From NCBI GenBank assembly GCA_963205315.1, contig CAUJIO010000020.1:1-64000 (forward strand): 64,000 bases of DNA, in the 5' to 3' direction. Positions 29,040 to 41,420 of this stretch are shown here, piece by piece (position 1 is the stretch's first letter; each line of letters opens with the position of its first letter). The notes under the pieces are model-generated. The model saw only the letters and a program-made list of their open reading frames with translations. It was not told where the DNA came from and made no database searches. The translations under genes were made by a program, and so were the position numbers. Source of the stretch: Pseudomonadota bacterium (GTDB lineage Bacteria; Pseudomonadota; Alphaproteobacteria; Rhizobiales; Aestuariivirgaceae).

Positions 29040-30728
29040 ATGAGCGAAGCAGGCAGGCGCAGAGGATCGCCGGACATCGAGTGCGATTACGTCATCGTGG
29101 GCTCGGGCTCGGCCGGTTCAGCCCTAGCCTATCGCATCGCAGAAACGGGAAAGTACAAGGTTCTCGTGCTGGAATTCGGAGGCAGCGACTGGGGCCCCTT
29201 CATCCAGATGCCCGCGGCCCTATCCTATCCGATGAACATGAAGCGCTATGATTGGGGCTTCATGTCGGAGCCCGAGCCGCATCTGAATGGACGGCGGCTC
29301 ATCTGCCCGCGCGGCAAGGTGGTGGGTGGGTCCTCCTCGGTCAACGGCATGGTCTATGTGCGCGGCCATGCCGGTGACTACGACCAATGGGAGAAGCTAG
29401 GCGCCAAGGGCTGGGCCTTTCGTGACGTGCAGCCCTATTTCAAGAGAATGGAAAGGTCGCACGGGGGCGAGGAGGGCTGGCGCGGCAGGTCGGGCCCGCT
29501 GCATGTCACGCGGGGCGACGGACGGAACCCGCTCTATGCCGCCTTCATCCGCGCCGGTGTCGAGGCAGGCTATCAGCATACCGAGGATTACAACGGTTCC
29601 AACGGCGAGGGCTTCGGATCGATGGAGCGCACCGTCTACCAGGGCAAGCGGTGGTCGGCGGCCTCGGCCTATCTGCGGCCAGCGCTCGCCACCGGGAACG
29701 TGCGCCTCGAGACCGGCGCGCTTGCGCATCGCGTGCTGATGGAGGGAAGCCGCGCGACGGGCGTCGAGTTTTCGCAGGGGGGTTTGGTGCGGGTCGCCCG
29801 GGCACAGCGGGAGGTCATCCTCGCGGCCAGTTCCATCAACTCCCCCAAGCTGCTGCATCTCTCGGGGATCGGCGATCCCCTGCGCCTGAAGCAGCTCGGG
29901 ATCGAGGTTCACCACAGCCTGCCGGGAGTCGGCGAAAACCTGCAGGACCACCCGGAGGTTCACATCCAGTGGCAATGCAAGCAGCCCGTCACGCTCAACA
30001 GGCACATGAACCTACTTTCGAAAGGATTGATCGGGCTTCAGTGGCTGCTCTTCCGGAAGGGTCTCGGCGCCACCAACCACTTCGAGGCCTGTGCCTTCAT
30101 CCGCCACAAGGCCGGCGTCAGCTATCCCAACATCGAATATCACTTCCTGCCGGGCGCGATCCAGTATGACGGAAAGTCCACCGCCTCGGGGCATGGATTT
30201 CAGGTGCTGTGCGCGGTGAGCAGGCCGCGCTCCCGCGGCTATGTAAGGACGCGCTCAGCCGACCCCCGGGTGGCGCCGGCGATCCTCTACAACTTCATGG
30301 ATGACGAGCAGGACTCGGAAGAAATGCGGGCCGGCATCAGGCTGATTCGCGAGGTGATGTCCATGCCCGCCATGCAGCCCTTCGCGGGCGAAGAGATCAG
30401 GCCCGGCAGGCAGGTACAGTCGGATGAGGAGATCGACGCATATATTCGCGACAAGACCGAGAGCGCCTATCACCCGTGCGGTACGTGCCGCATGGGCTCG
30501 CCGTCAGATTCGATGGCCGTCGTCGATCCGCACTGCCGCGTCATCGGCCTCGAGGGACTGCGGGTGATCGACTCCTCCATCATTCCGCTCCTCACCATGG
30601 GCAACATCAATGCGCCCTCGCTACTGATCGGCGAAACGGGGGCGGACCACCTCCTCGGCCGAACGCCTCTTGCACCCTCGAACGACGAGCCCGCCTACCA
30701 CCCTCACTGGCAAACCGCCCAGAGATAG
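29040..30728 (+). CDS. GMC-family FAD oxidoreductase (choline dehydrogenase-like)
   Basis: From the ATG at 29040 the protein is 562 residues. It starts with an FAD-binding Rossmann motif ([19 protein letters not shown]) and contains the GMC signatures [20 protein letters not shown] and, near residue 478, [10 protein letters not shown]. Such enzymes oxidise alcohols to aldehydes at FAD. It is divergent from the gamma-glutamyl ligase gene across 236 bp, so it could oxidise the hydroxyl of a gamma-glutamylated amino alcohol. A longer upstream frame begins at 28836 but its first 68 codons lack family similarity. Confidence 0.9.
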   Translation: MSEAGRRRGSPDIECDYVIVGSGSAGSALAYRIAETGKYKVLVLEFGGSDWGPFIQMPAALSYPMNMKRYDWGFMSEPEPHLNGRRLICPRGKVVGGSSSVNGMVYVRGHAGDYDQWEKLGAKGWAFRDVQPYFKRMERSHGGEEGWRGRSGPLHVTRGDGRNPLYAAFIRAGVEAGYQHTEDYNGSNGEGFGSMERTVYQGKRWSAASAYLRPALATGNVRLETGALAHRVLMEGSRATGVEFSQGGLVRVARAQREVILAASSINSPKLLHLSGIGDPLRLKQLGIEVHHSLPGVGENLQDHPEVHIQWQCKQPVTLNRHMNLLSKGLIGLQWLLFRKGLGATNHFEACAFIRHKAGVSYPNIEYHFLPGAIQYDGKSTASGHGFQVLCAVSRPRSRGYVRTRSADPRVAPAILYNFMDDEQDSEEMRAGIRLIREVMSMPAMQPFAGEEIRPGRQVQSDEEIDAYIRDKTESAYHPCGTCRMGSPSDSMAVVDPHCRVIGLEGLRVIDSSIIPLLTMGNINAPSLLIGETGADHLLGRTPLAPSNDEPAYHPHWQTAQR

Positions 30729-30764
30729 GCCGCAGATAACCGCACCAGCCGGAAGGACCTGAAC

Positions 30765-30860
30765 ATGACATCCACACCCAACCGCTGGAAGCGCTACGTC
30801 GACTGGGATAACAGACCATTGTGTCTCGACCAGTTCGCCGCGGAAGAGCCCGCACACTGA
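30765..30860 (+). pseudogene. Possible 5' fragment of a diol/glycerol dehydratase large subunit
   Basis: Starting 36 bp after the GMC gene with a ribosome-binding-like GGAAGGA, this 31-codon frame reads MTSTPNRWKRYVDWDNRPLC then LDQFAAEEPAH and stops. The pattern R-x-K-R-(Y/F)-x6-RP-x3-D-x-F resembles the N-terminus of B12-dependent propanediol/glycerol dehydratase large subunits, from memory of that family. The several-hundred-residue remainder is missing, replaced by gene-poor DNA. It could be a real small peptide, but a truncated gene is more likely. Confidence 0.4.
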
Positions 30861-31764
30861 TCAGCCTCCAACGAGTGGTCCATTTGAATGTTAGTGCACG
30901 GGCGGCCTTGGAGCCAGCGCGGGCGGCGAGACCGGTTGGGTTAACGCAGCCGCCCGCGCGGACTGCGGAATGAAGGCATCCCCGGAGACACCGCACGGTG
31001 ACGCGGATCGAGCGCGGCGTCGGGAATGGCGGCGAACCCATCGGGAGCCTGCCAGTCGGGCTCGCGGTTTCGCCGGCCGGAGATGGCGGATATCCCGGTC
31101 CTACGTCCACCCCCTACGCGACCGCCGGGAAGGATGGCTGGCTTTCACCGATCGCGGCGTTTTCAGCACGCCAGGCCGGAACGGGATCGGAGGCGGTGCG
31201 GACGATCTTTGTCTTCTGGGTATCGAGGATCGCTTGGATCGTCGCGAAACGCTTCGCCATCCGCCATTCGTACGCATTCGACGGAAGCCGTCGTTATGTA
31301 AACTGTGGACTTGGAAGTTCCGAGCTGGTTTGACTTGAGTCAATTGCCGGCATCGAAAGCCATTCCGGCTATTCTGAACTCAAGTCCTGCTTGGACGAGG
31401 TTCGTTATGCTCAATGATGCGCAGGGTTGGGAGAAATTTGGAGTGGAAAGATGCCCGATAGGCTTTCAGGGTTTCCGGTTCAAGTTGATCACAGGGAGGC
31501 CGGCTCTGCACTGATGCAGGTTTATTGAAACACCAGTTGCAGGCTGGCGGTCAGCAGACACGAACCGGCAATGTCCCAACCATACATCTGGTTTTGAGTT
31601 TGCACCGCATTTCTCCGACCAGAATAGCTTTGCTATCTCCACAATTCTGTAGTGTTTTCCATTTCATTCAACGTCCCTCTTTCGTATGCTCTCACCCCCC
31701 CCCCACCTACCCAAACCCTCCCCACTGTGCTTAACGGCGCCAAACCAACAAGGACCCCTCTCCC
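30861..31764. other. Gene-poor stretch of about 900 bp
   Basis: Several open frames exist but none shows a ribosome-binding site, recognisable domains or codon pattern like its neighbours. Base composition shifts: GC-rich to about 31330, then more AT-rich, with a C10 tract near 31688. The sequence around 30870-30905 could be the end of a mobile element. This looks like the scar of a deletion or insertion after the dehydratase-like fragment. Confidence 0.5.
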
Positions 31765-32562
31765 ATGAATTTCGCCCTCAACCACATGGTGGCTCCAAAT
31801 CTCGGCTACGAGGCCTTCTTCGATCTGGCCGGCTCGCTCGGCATCTCCGGCGTCGAGATCCGCAATGACATCGCCACAGCGCGGATGGACCTGGGCACTG
31901 CAGCGCAGATCAAGGGCTGGGCGGCGGCGCGCGGGATCACCATCGTTTCCGTCAACGCCCTGCAGCGCTTCAACCAGTGGTCAGCCCAGCGCGCTGCCGA
32001 GGCGCAAGAACTCGCGGCCTATGCGGCGGCGGCGGGTGCCAAGGCCCTTGTCCTCTGCCCGGTCAACGATACCGCCTTCACGCCCGCGACCGCCGAACGC
32101 CTCGCCGGCTTGCGCGAGGCGCTGACGTCGCTGGCGCCGATCCTCAACGCCCATGGCCTCAAGGGCCTGGTCGAGCCGTTGGGCTTCGCCGAATGCTCGC
32201 TGCGGCTGAAGTCCGAAGCGGTCGCCGCCATCGACGCCACCGGCACGGCGTCCACCTACTCGCTGGTGCACGACACGTTCCATCACTTCGTCGCCGGCGA
32301 AACCGAAATGTTCCCCGCCCGCACTGGCCTCGTTCACATTTCCGGCGTGACCGATCGCAAGCAGACCGCCGCCACGATGCGCGACCCGCACCGCGTTCTG
32401 GTCGATGCCGCCGACATGATCGACAATATCGGACAGATGCGGAAGCTGGCTGCCGCAGGTTATGCTGGCGTGTTCTCCTTCGAGCCTTTCGCCGCCGAAG
32501 TGCACAAGGATTCAACCATCGTCTCGTCGCTGCGCGCCAGCCGGGATTATCTCTCGGCCTGA
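31765..32562 (+). CDS. TIM-barrel isomerase/epimerase, IolI-like
   Basis: A 265-residue sugar-phosphate isomerase/epimerase (AP endonuclease family 2 fold). Family features are EIRNDIATARMD early, VEPLGFAECSLRL in the middle, HDTFHHFVAGE and VFSFEPFA near the end, supplying the metal-binding Glu/His/Asp set. The closest functional type I recognise is 2-keto-myo-inositol isomerase IolI, but no other inositol catabolic gene is adjacent, so the substrate is open. It converges with the ATP-grasp-like gene with almost no spacer. Confidence 0.8.
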   Translation: MNFALNHMVAPNLGYEAFFDLAGSLGISGVEIRNDIATARMDLGTAAQIKGWAAARGITIVSVNALQRFNQWSAQRAAEAQELAAYAAAAGAKALVLCPVNDTAFTPATAERLAGLREALTSLAPILNAHGLKGLVEPLGFAECSLRLKSEAVAAIDATGTASTYSLVHDTFHHFVAGETEMFPARTGLVHISGVTDRKQTAATMRDPHRVLVDAADMIDNIGQMRKLAAAGYAGVFSFEPFAAEVHKDSTIVSSLRASRDYLSA

Positions 32563-32564
32563 GG

Positions 32565-33887
32565 TCAGCAACCGGCCTTGCAGATGCCACGCTCCACCGC
32601 GCCGATCTCGAAGACCGGCGCGAAACCGCCGCCGGGCGTGCGGAAATTCGTGGCCTGTCCCTGATACAGCCTAGCAGCGATGAGCAGCGTCTCCCTGCCA
32701 TAGGCGTAGAGGCGCACGTCCATCTTGCGCGAGGTCTCGACGCCGTCGACCAGCATCCGGCGTTCACCGGGTGTGGCAAACTCCTGGGCCACATAAGTGC
32801 CCTCGACGATCTCCTGCCATACGCCGCGCGTCAGCTTGTCTCCGCGATAGACAGCCTTGCTGCCATGGCCGCTGGCCGGCTTGAAGAACAGGTGCTTGCG
32901 CTTCTGCCACAGGTCATCGGCACTGGCGGGCGTCACCAGAACCGTGCGCGGCACGGCTCTCAGCGCCTCCCGCAGGCCGGCCGGAACATTCATGGCTGCC
33001 AGGGCCGCGGGGTCTGACAGCAGGATCAGATTGCGCTTGTCAGCCAGCAGCGCGTGATTGCGCGGATTGGGCGTCACCGCCACAGCACCGCTTTCGTAAG
33101 CCCGCCGCAGCGCCTCGTGTTCCGGCATGGCAAGCGCGAAATCGACCAGGCGGTTGTAGACGAGATCGATCACATCTCCCTGATGCAGGAGGCCATGCGG
33201 CGACAACTCCAGGCTGGCCGGATCGGCAATCACCGCATCGATACCCGCCTGCTTCAGGACCTGCCGTGCGAGGATGAATTCCGGATAGAGGAATTGCTTG
33301 TCCGGTTCGTCGTCGACAATGGCGATGCGGGCAAGTGGCCTCCCTTTGCCGGCAAGCTTCCATTCAGCCTCGAACATCGTGACGGCGGCGGCGTTGAAAT
33401 CGGCAGCGCCCGGCAGATCCGGAGCCCGCTCCATCTCCGCGCAACAGGCCTGTTGCGCCCGCGCCAGCAAGGCATTGAGAAAGGCCCCTCCGGCATTGGT
33501 GTTCACCTCGATCAGCCGCGCACCCTGCTCATCGAGATGGAAATCATATCCCATGAAGGCCCCGGCGGGTCCGTGGTCGGCATGGGCAATGGCCGGCGCC
33601 CAGGAGAGGACCTGCTGCTGATAGGCCGGCAGGCCGCTGATCTCATGAATCGCCGCCACCACCCGCTTCATCGCGAGAATGTCCGACGCCGCCAGAAACA
33701 CCGGCACGTTCGAGAACAGGTTGTGCCGTGGCCGCACATGAGCGCGGCAGAAACCGGGGTCGTTCGCTTCGCGCTCAAGGGCGCCGCACAAGGCCTCGCG
33801 GTCGAGCGTGATGCAAAAGCAGCTCTGGTTCAGCCGCTCGGACGCCTGGACCTCGTTGCTGACCGTTGATGCACTGCGCGGGACCAT
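32565..33887 (-). CDS. ATP-grasp-like protein of unknown function
   Basis: About 440 residues from the ATG at 33887, chosen because AGGTG lies 6 nt before it (a GTG at 33896 is the alternative). I do not recognise a characterised orthologue. The C-terminal half has ATP-grasp features: KPASGHGSKAVYRGDKLT as the phosphate-binding loop and YVAQEFATPGER as the next strand. An N-terminal GYDFHLDEQGARLIEVNTNA resembles the acidic metal-binding E-x-N motif of the fold, suggesting a permuted arrangement. It probably joins a carboxylate to an amine; substrates are unknown. Confidence 0.65.
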   Translation of the reverse strand: MVPRSASTVSNEVQASERLNQSCFCITLDREALCGALEREANDPGFCRAHVRPRHNLFSNVPVFLAASDILAMKRVVAAIHEISGLPAYQQQVLSWAPAIAHADHGPAGAFMGYDFHLDEQGARLIEVNTNAGGAFLNALLARAQQACCAEMERAPDLPGAADFNAAAVTMFEAEWKLAGKGRPLARIAIVDDEPDKQFLYPEFILARQVLKQAGIDAVIADPASLELSPHGLLHQGDVIDLVYNRLVDFALAMPEHEALRRAYESGAVAVTPNPRNHALLADKRNLILLSDPAALAAMNVPAGLREALRAVPRTVLVTPASADDLWQKRKHLFFKPASGHGSKAVYRGDKLTRGVWQEIVEGTYVAQEFATPGERRMLVDGVETSRKMDVRLYAYGRETLLIAARLYQGQATNFRTPGGGFAPVFEIGAVERGICKAGC

Positions 33888-33960
33888 GTCGCTCACCTGT
33901 CAGCTATTGCTGCCAATCGGCATTTGTGCCTGAAAATTTCAAAGGATCATTGCAATTCTT

Positions 33961-33980
33961 GTATATTAGAATATACTAAT
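33961..33980. promoter_or_regulatory. Putative BigR/SqrR operator upstream of the DUF2892 gene
   Basis: The palindrome ATTAG-AATATA-CTAAT spans 33965-33980, inside an AT-rich promoter region 80 bp before the DUF2892 start. The 11-mer GTATATTAGAA (33961-33971) recurs inverted at 34578-34588, in front of the repressor and pump genes. This sharing is the basis for the call. Confidence 0.6.
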
Positions 33981-34059
33981 CTAATTGATCGAGATCAAGG
34001 GCGACCAGGTCGCGATCGTCTAGCGTTACTCCAATTCACAGAGTTGAAAGGTCAAGAAC

Positions 34060-34263
34060 ATGAATGTTGATCGCGCCGTTATGGCATTTGCGGGTGTGAT
34101 GATTCTGCTGTCGATCGCCCTCACGCACTATGTTTCCCCGTGGTTCTGGCTGCTGACGGCCTTTGTCGGGCTGAACTTGCTGCAGGCTTCCTTCACCGGT
34201 TTCTGCCCGGCCGCAAAGATTTTCAAGTCGATGGGCCTCAGCTGCGGAAACGCGTTCCGCTGA
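34060..34263 (+). CDS. DUF2892 small inner-membrane protein
   Basis: A 67-residue protein with two hydrophobic helices (about residues 8-24 and 28-46) and the conserved FTGFCPAAKIFKSMGL tail of DUF2892, the membrane domain found in YgaP-type rhodanese proteins. These often accompany sulfide or persulfide genes. A GTTGAAAGG stretch precedes the start. It converges on the ArsR-type repressor and is preceded by a candidate operator of that repressor. Confidence 0.85.
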   Translation: MNVDRAVMAFAGVMILLSIALTHYVSPWFWLLTAFVGLNLLQASFTGFCPAAKIFKSMGLSCGNAFR

Positions 34264-34266
34264 GAA

Positions 34267-34566
34267 TTACGTCGGAGTGCAAAACATGCTCTCGAGCAAC
34301 TTCAGCATGCGCCGGACGTTGCGGTCGGCCAGTTGGTAATAGACCGTCTGGCCCTCGCGCCGGGAGGTGATCAGGCCTTCCTGCCGCATCCGCGCCAGAT
34401 GTTGCGACACCCCACTCTGGCTGAGGCCGGCGGCTTCAGCCAGATCTCCCACCGGGCGCTCCTGCTCCATGATGAAGCATAGGATGCGAAGCCGGTGTGC
34501 ATTTCCCAGCGACTTGAGAAAGGCGCTGGCCCGTTCTGCAGATTCTTCGAGGGTACGTGGATTCAT
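34267..34566 (-). CDS. ArsR-family sulfide/persulfide-responsive repressor (BigR/SqrR type)
   Basis: A 99-residue winged-helix repressor (LAEAAGLSQSGVSQHLARMR as recognition region). It has cysteines at residues 30 and 96, 66 apart, the same separation as the redox-sensing pair of SqrR (41/107) and BigR (42/108), which form a polysulfide bridge on exposure to persulfide. The local context RILC and ESMFC also fits. It is divergent from an RND operon ending in sulfide:quinone oxidoreductase, making sulfide sensing likely. The metal sites of metal-type ArsR proteins are absent. Confidence 0.88.
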   Translation of the reverse strand: MNPRTLEESAERASAFLKSLGNAHRLRILCFIMEQERPVGDLAEAAGLSQSGVSQHLARMRQEGLITSRREGQTVYYQLADRNVRRMLKLLESMFCTPT

Positions 34567-34600
34567 ATTTGATAATCTTCTAATATACGAATATATGAAT
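34561..34600. promoter_or_regulatory. Putative BigR/SqrR operator between repressor and RND operon
   Basis: ATTCATAT (34561-34568) and ATATGAAT (34593-34600) are perfect inverted arms. Between them TTCTAATATAC (34578-34588) is the reverse complement of the 11-mer at 33961-33971. The site spans the repressor's own start region and precedes the adaptor gene by about 27 bp, so it could control both directions. Confidence 0.6.
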
Positions 34601-34626
34601 GCTATGAGCTATATGAGGGGTTGTCA

Positions 34627-35615
34627 ATGAAGCACATTGTGGCACTGTCCGGAGCAATCGCACTGCTGTGCTTGGCCGGTCCGCTTGCGGCACTGTCCGC
34701 CAATGTGACCGATCGCCCCGACCTGAAAGCCGTCTTCGCCCAGGTGGAGAGCCGCGATGTGGTCCCTGCCCGCGCCCGCATCGGCGGCACCATCGTGTCG
34801 CTCACGGTTGAGGAAGGCAGCGCCGTGAAAGCGGGCGATGTGATGGCCGTCGTGGTTGACGACAAGCTCGCCCTGCAGCTCGCTGCTGTCGATGCGAGAA
34901 TACAGGCGCTGCAGGCCGAACTTGGAAACGCCACAACGGAACTCGCCCGCGCCACGAAACTCTTGCAGGGCGGCGTCGTCGCCAAGACGAGAGTTGACCA
35001 GTTGCAGACCCAGGTGGACGTTCTCACCAATCAGATCGCCGCATCGCGCGCCGACCGCGCCGTGCTCGAACAGCAACAGAGCGAGGGCGAAGTCATCGCT
35101 CCGGCACCGGGCCGCGTCCTCAGCGTGCCACTCACCAAGGGCTCTGTTGTCATGCCGGGCGAGACCGTCGCCCGCATTGCCGGCGGCGGCTATTTTCTCC
35201 GCTTGTCGCTGCCCGAGCGCCACGCTGCCCATATCAAGGTGGGCGACAGCGTGATTGTCGGCAGCCGCGGCATGACCAGCCTTGAAGGCACCGATCCGGT
35301 CGGCACGGGCAAGGTCGTAAAGGTCTATCCCGAGATCGATGGCGGCCGCGTGCTGGCCGATGTCGAAGTCGAGGGCCTGGGCGACTTCTTCGTGGGCGAA
35401 CGCACACGCGTCTGGATTCCGGTCGCCAGCCGCAAGGTGATCACCGTTCCTGAGGCCGCAGTGGTGAACCGCTACGGCATCGATTACGTCCGCGTCGCCT
35501 CCGCCACCGGCGAAGTCGACGTGCCGGTGATCATTGGTGCCAGCTTCGAGGAAAATGGACAGAGGTCCGTCGAGATCCTGTCGGGCCTCGCACCCGGCGA
35601 CAAGGTTGTCCAGCC

Positions 35616-35619
<4 letters not shown>
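34627..35619 (+). CDS. RND efflux periplasmic adaptor (membrane fusion protein)
   Basis: A 330-residue adaptor starting at the ATG at 34627 (GAGGGG upstream). A signal peptide or anchor (residues ~1-25) precedes a lipoyl-like barrel (RIGGTIVSLTVEEGSAVKAG), a coiled-coil hairpin (about 75-140) and the beta-barrel (GRVLSVPLTKGSVVMPGETV). It should link the inner-membrane pump to an outer-membrane channel, whose gene is not here. Its stop overlaps the pump start (ATGA). Transcription is probably controlled by the divergent BigR-type repressor. Confidence 0.9.
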
Positions 35620-38870
<3,251 letters not shown>

Positions 38871-38872
38871 TC

Positions 38873-40159
38873 ATGGCTCATGTCGTCGTCCTCGGTGCCG
38901 GACTGGGAGGCACCCTCATGGCCTACGAGATGAAGGAAAAGCTGCGCCCGGGCGATACGCTAACCGTCGTCACCCGTGATCCGAAGTATCACTTCGTGCC
39001 CTCCAATCCGTGGGTCGCGGTTGGCTGGCGCAAGCCCGCCGACATTGAAGTCGATCTGGCGCCAATCCTCGCGAAGAAAGGCATTGCCTTCAAGCCCGTG
39101 GCAGCGGCCAAGCTCGATCCGGCCAACAACCGCATCGAGCTCGCCGATGGTTCAGCCGTCGATTACGACTACCTGATCAACGCCACCGGCCCGGACCTCG
39201 CCTTCGACGAGATTGAAGGTTTCGGACCGCAGGGCCACACGCAATCGGTATGCCACGTATCGCATGCCGAAAAGGCGGCCGAGGCTTTCGAGGCGTTCTG
39301 CAAAAATCCTGGCCCCATCGTCGTGGGCGCTGTGCAGGGCGCGTCCTGCTTCGGCCCGGCCTACGAGTTCCTCTTCATCCTTGAAACCGAACTGCGCCGC
39401 CGCAAGATTCGTGACAAGGTTCCCATGACCTTCGTGACGGCGGAACCCTACATCGGCCACCTTGGCCTTGATGGCGTGGGCGACACCAAGGGCCTGCTCG
39501 AGAGTGAGATGCGCAGCCATCACATCAAGTGGATGACGAGCACGCGCGTGAAGAAGTTCGAGGCCGGCAAGGTGACGGTCGAAGAGATAGCCGATGACGG
39601 CACGGCGAAAGCCGAGAAGGAACTGCCCTTCGGCTTTGCGATGATGCTGCCGGCCTTCCGCGGCGTGGCGCCACTGCGCGGCATCGAGGGACTTTCCAAC
39701 CCGCGCGGCTTCACCCTCATCGACAAGTTCCAGCGCAATCCCAAATATCCGAACATCTTTGCAGTCGGGGTATGCGTTGCCATCCCTCCGACAGGCCCCA
39801 CGCCGGTTCCGTGCGGCGTGCCGAAGACCGGCTTCATGATCGAGTCGATGGTGACGGCGACCGCTCAGAACATCGGCGTCCTGCTTCGTGGCGAGGAACC
39901 GCGCCACCAGGCGACATGGAACGCCGTCTGCCTCGCCGACTTCGGCGACTCCGGCGTCGCTTTTGTCGCCCAGCCGCAGATCCCGCCACGGAATGTCAAC
40001 TGGTCCTCGTCCGGAAAATGGGTGCACGGCGCCAAGATCGGCTTCGAGAAATACTTCCTGCACAAGGTTCGCCGCGGCACCAGCGAGACGTTCTATGAGA
40101 AGCTGGCGCTCGACATCCTTGGCATCGACAAGCTGAAGGAAACGATCGAGGTCAAGTAA
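38873..40159 (+). CDS. sqr: Sulfide:quinone oxidoreductase
   Basis: A 428-residue FAD protein of the disulfide oxidoreductase superfamily. The N-terminal Rossmann motif is VVVLGAGLGGTLMAYEM. Cysteines at 127 (SVCHVSHA), 159 (GASCFGPAYEF) and 353 (NAVCLADFG) match in spacing and context the three catalytic cysteines of characterised type I enzymes (128/160/356 in Acidithiobacillus). It oxidises sulfide to polysulfide and passes electrons to quinone at the inner membrane. It starts 2 bp after the RND pump gene, so it is in the same operon, under BigR-type control. Confidence 0.9.
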   Translation: MAHVVVLGAGLGGTLMAYEMKEKLRPGDTLTVVTRDPKYHFVPSNPWVAVGWRKPADIEVDLAPILAKKGIAFKPVAAAKLDPANNRIELADGSAVDYDYLINATGPDLAFDEIEGFGPQGHTQSVCHVSHAEKAAEAFEAFCKNPGPIVVGAVQGASCFGPAYEFLFILETELRRRKIRDKVPMTFVTAEPYIGHLGLDGVGDTKGLLESEMRSHHIKWMTSTRVKKFEAGKVTVEEIADDGTAKAEKELPFGFAMMLPAFRGVAPLRGIEGLSNPRGFTLIDKFQRNPKYPNIFAVGVCVAIPPTGPTPVPCGVPKTGFMIESMVTATAQNIGVLLRGEEPRHQATWNAVCLADFGDSGVAFVAQPQIPPRNVNWSSSGKWVHGAKIGFEKYFLHKVRRGTSETFYEKLALDILGIDKLKETIEVK

Positions 40160-40164
40160 ACCGC

Positions 40165-41211
40165 TCAGCCCTCGTCTTCGATCCCGTCCTGCCCGGAGTC
40201 AGTAGCTGACGGCACCTTTTCACTGGTGAAGTGGTGGATCATGTCCTTGGCCTGCGCGACGAACTCGTTCCATTCGTCGCGCTCTGGGCCCTCTGCCGAC
40301 TGAGGATCGAAGACACTGAGCGGGCGCGCCACCTCTTCCTCATCGGCAAAGTGGTTGCGCCAGGAACAGTTCCACGCACGCCGCGCCATGCGTTCGTTGC
40401 TGTCGGCAAAGTGAGCCACGATCGAGCGGTGCAAATCGGCATCGACACCATAGAACGGCCGGTCGTTCCAGCCCATCCCGTCGGCGATCTTGATCAGCGG
40501 CGTCGTCAAGGGCGACAGCTCCCGGCCTGTCAGATGCGGCAGCTCGGCCCAGGTCCAGCGCCGCAGCGCCAGCAGTGCGGCCACGGTCTTGGCACCGGGC
40601 GAGCGGTTGAAATTGCCAGTCTCGGCAAAGGCGCCCGGCCGCGGTTCGGCAACGCCGATCACCTGAAGGAAATCGGCCACCAGGCCCGTTTGCAGGATGC
40701 GGCGCGAAAAGGGCCGGAAACTGGTGGCAATGCCGGAATGATCGACGACCTCGGCGAACAGCGATGAGTAGTCGTGCCGCCCGGACTGGATTTCGGCGGC
40801 GGCGAACTCCGTCATCGTCATCGCATGCGTCCAGTGCTTCAGGTTCTGGCAATAGCGCGAATTGATGGCACCGGGCTGCGCGCGCAGATAGGCGGCGACA
40901 TGAAGGTCATAGCCGAGCTCAGTCCAATATTGCGCGAGCTTGTCCACGTAACCGGTTTCGGGAAATCGCAGCGAGAAATTCTCGGCCGTCAGCAATGCGC
41001 GTGGTGGCAAACCTGCCTGCCGGAACTCGCGCCGCAATGGTCCCAGCAGTCGATTGCCGTTCTTCTGCGGCGAGAAGGCCGCGACAAGGCTGCGATGATT
41101 GTGCGCATGCTGGATGGTGCCGGTAAGCGGTATGAACAGGCCGGCCTCCGCCACGGCATCACGGTTGTCTTCAAGAAACTTCTGGATCGTGGTCGATCCG
41201 CTTTTCACCAC
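40165..41211 (-). CDS. Sulfotransferase-like protein (start uncertain)
   Basis: The frame from the first usual start (GTG at 41211) gives 348 residues and begins MVKSGSTTIQKFLEDNRDAV. This is the second half of the PAPS-binding P-loop of sulfotransferases; the first half, ILHIHAGV, is encoded in frame just upstream, where only CTG (41241), ATC or ATT could initiate before a stop at 41278-41280. AGGGG lies 8 nt before that CTG. The protein is cytoplasmic, with no signal peptide. It transfers sulfuryl groups to an unknown acceptor, if functional. Confidence 0.65.
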   Translation of the reverse strand: MVKSGSTTIQKFLEDNRDAVAEAGLFIPLTGTIQHAHNHRSLVAAFSPQKNGNRLLGPLRREFRQAGLPPRALLTAENFSLRFPETGYVDKLAQYWTELGYDLHVAAYLRAQPGAINSRYCQNLKHWTHAMTMTEFAAAEIQSGRHDYSSLFAEVVDHSGIATSFRPFSRRILQTGLVADFLQVIGVAEPRPGAFAETGNFNRSPGAKTVAALLALRRWTWAELPHLTGRELSPLTTPLIKIADGMGWNDRPFYGVDADLHRSIVAHFADSNERMARRAWNCSWRNHFADEEEVARPLSVFDPQSAEGPERDEWNEFVAQAKDMIHHFTSEKVPSATDSGQDGIEDEG

Positions 41212-41420
41212 GCCGGCGTGAATATGGAGGATCCTGTCCAGTACTGCAGCCCCTGCTTTGGATGAGTGTCGCGTGGGTTAGTAACCCGCGCCCGAAGTGC
41301 CGTCCAGCGGCGATATTCTCACGCTGAAGCTCCAGCCGGCGCATGCTTCGTTAACGTATCGCCATCTACTCTTCTTCCCCAACAATCCAGAAAGAAATTA
41401 CAGTGGGAGACAGCAGGAGC

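Noticed and set aside
31680-31700. C10 homopolymer as a phase-variation tract
   Set aside because: It lies in a gene-poor stretch about 70 bp before a start codon with no sign of coding frame change. It could affect promoter spacing but there is no evidence.
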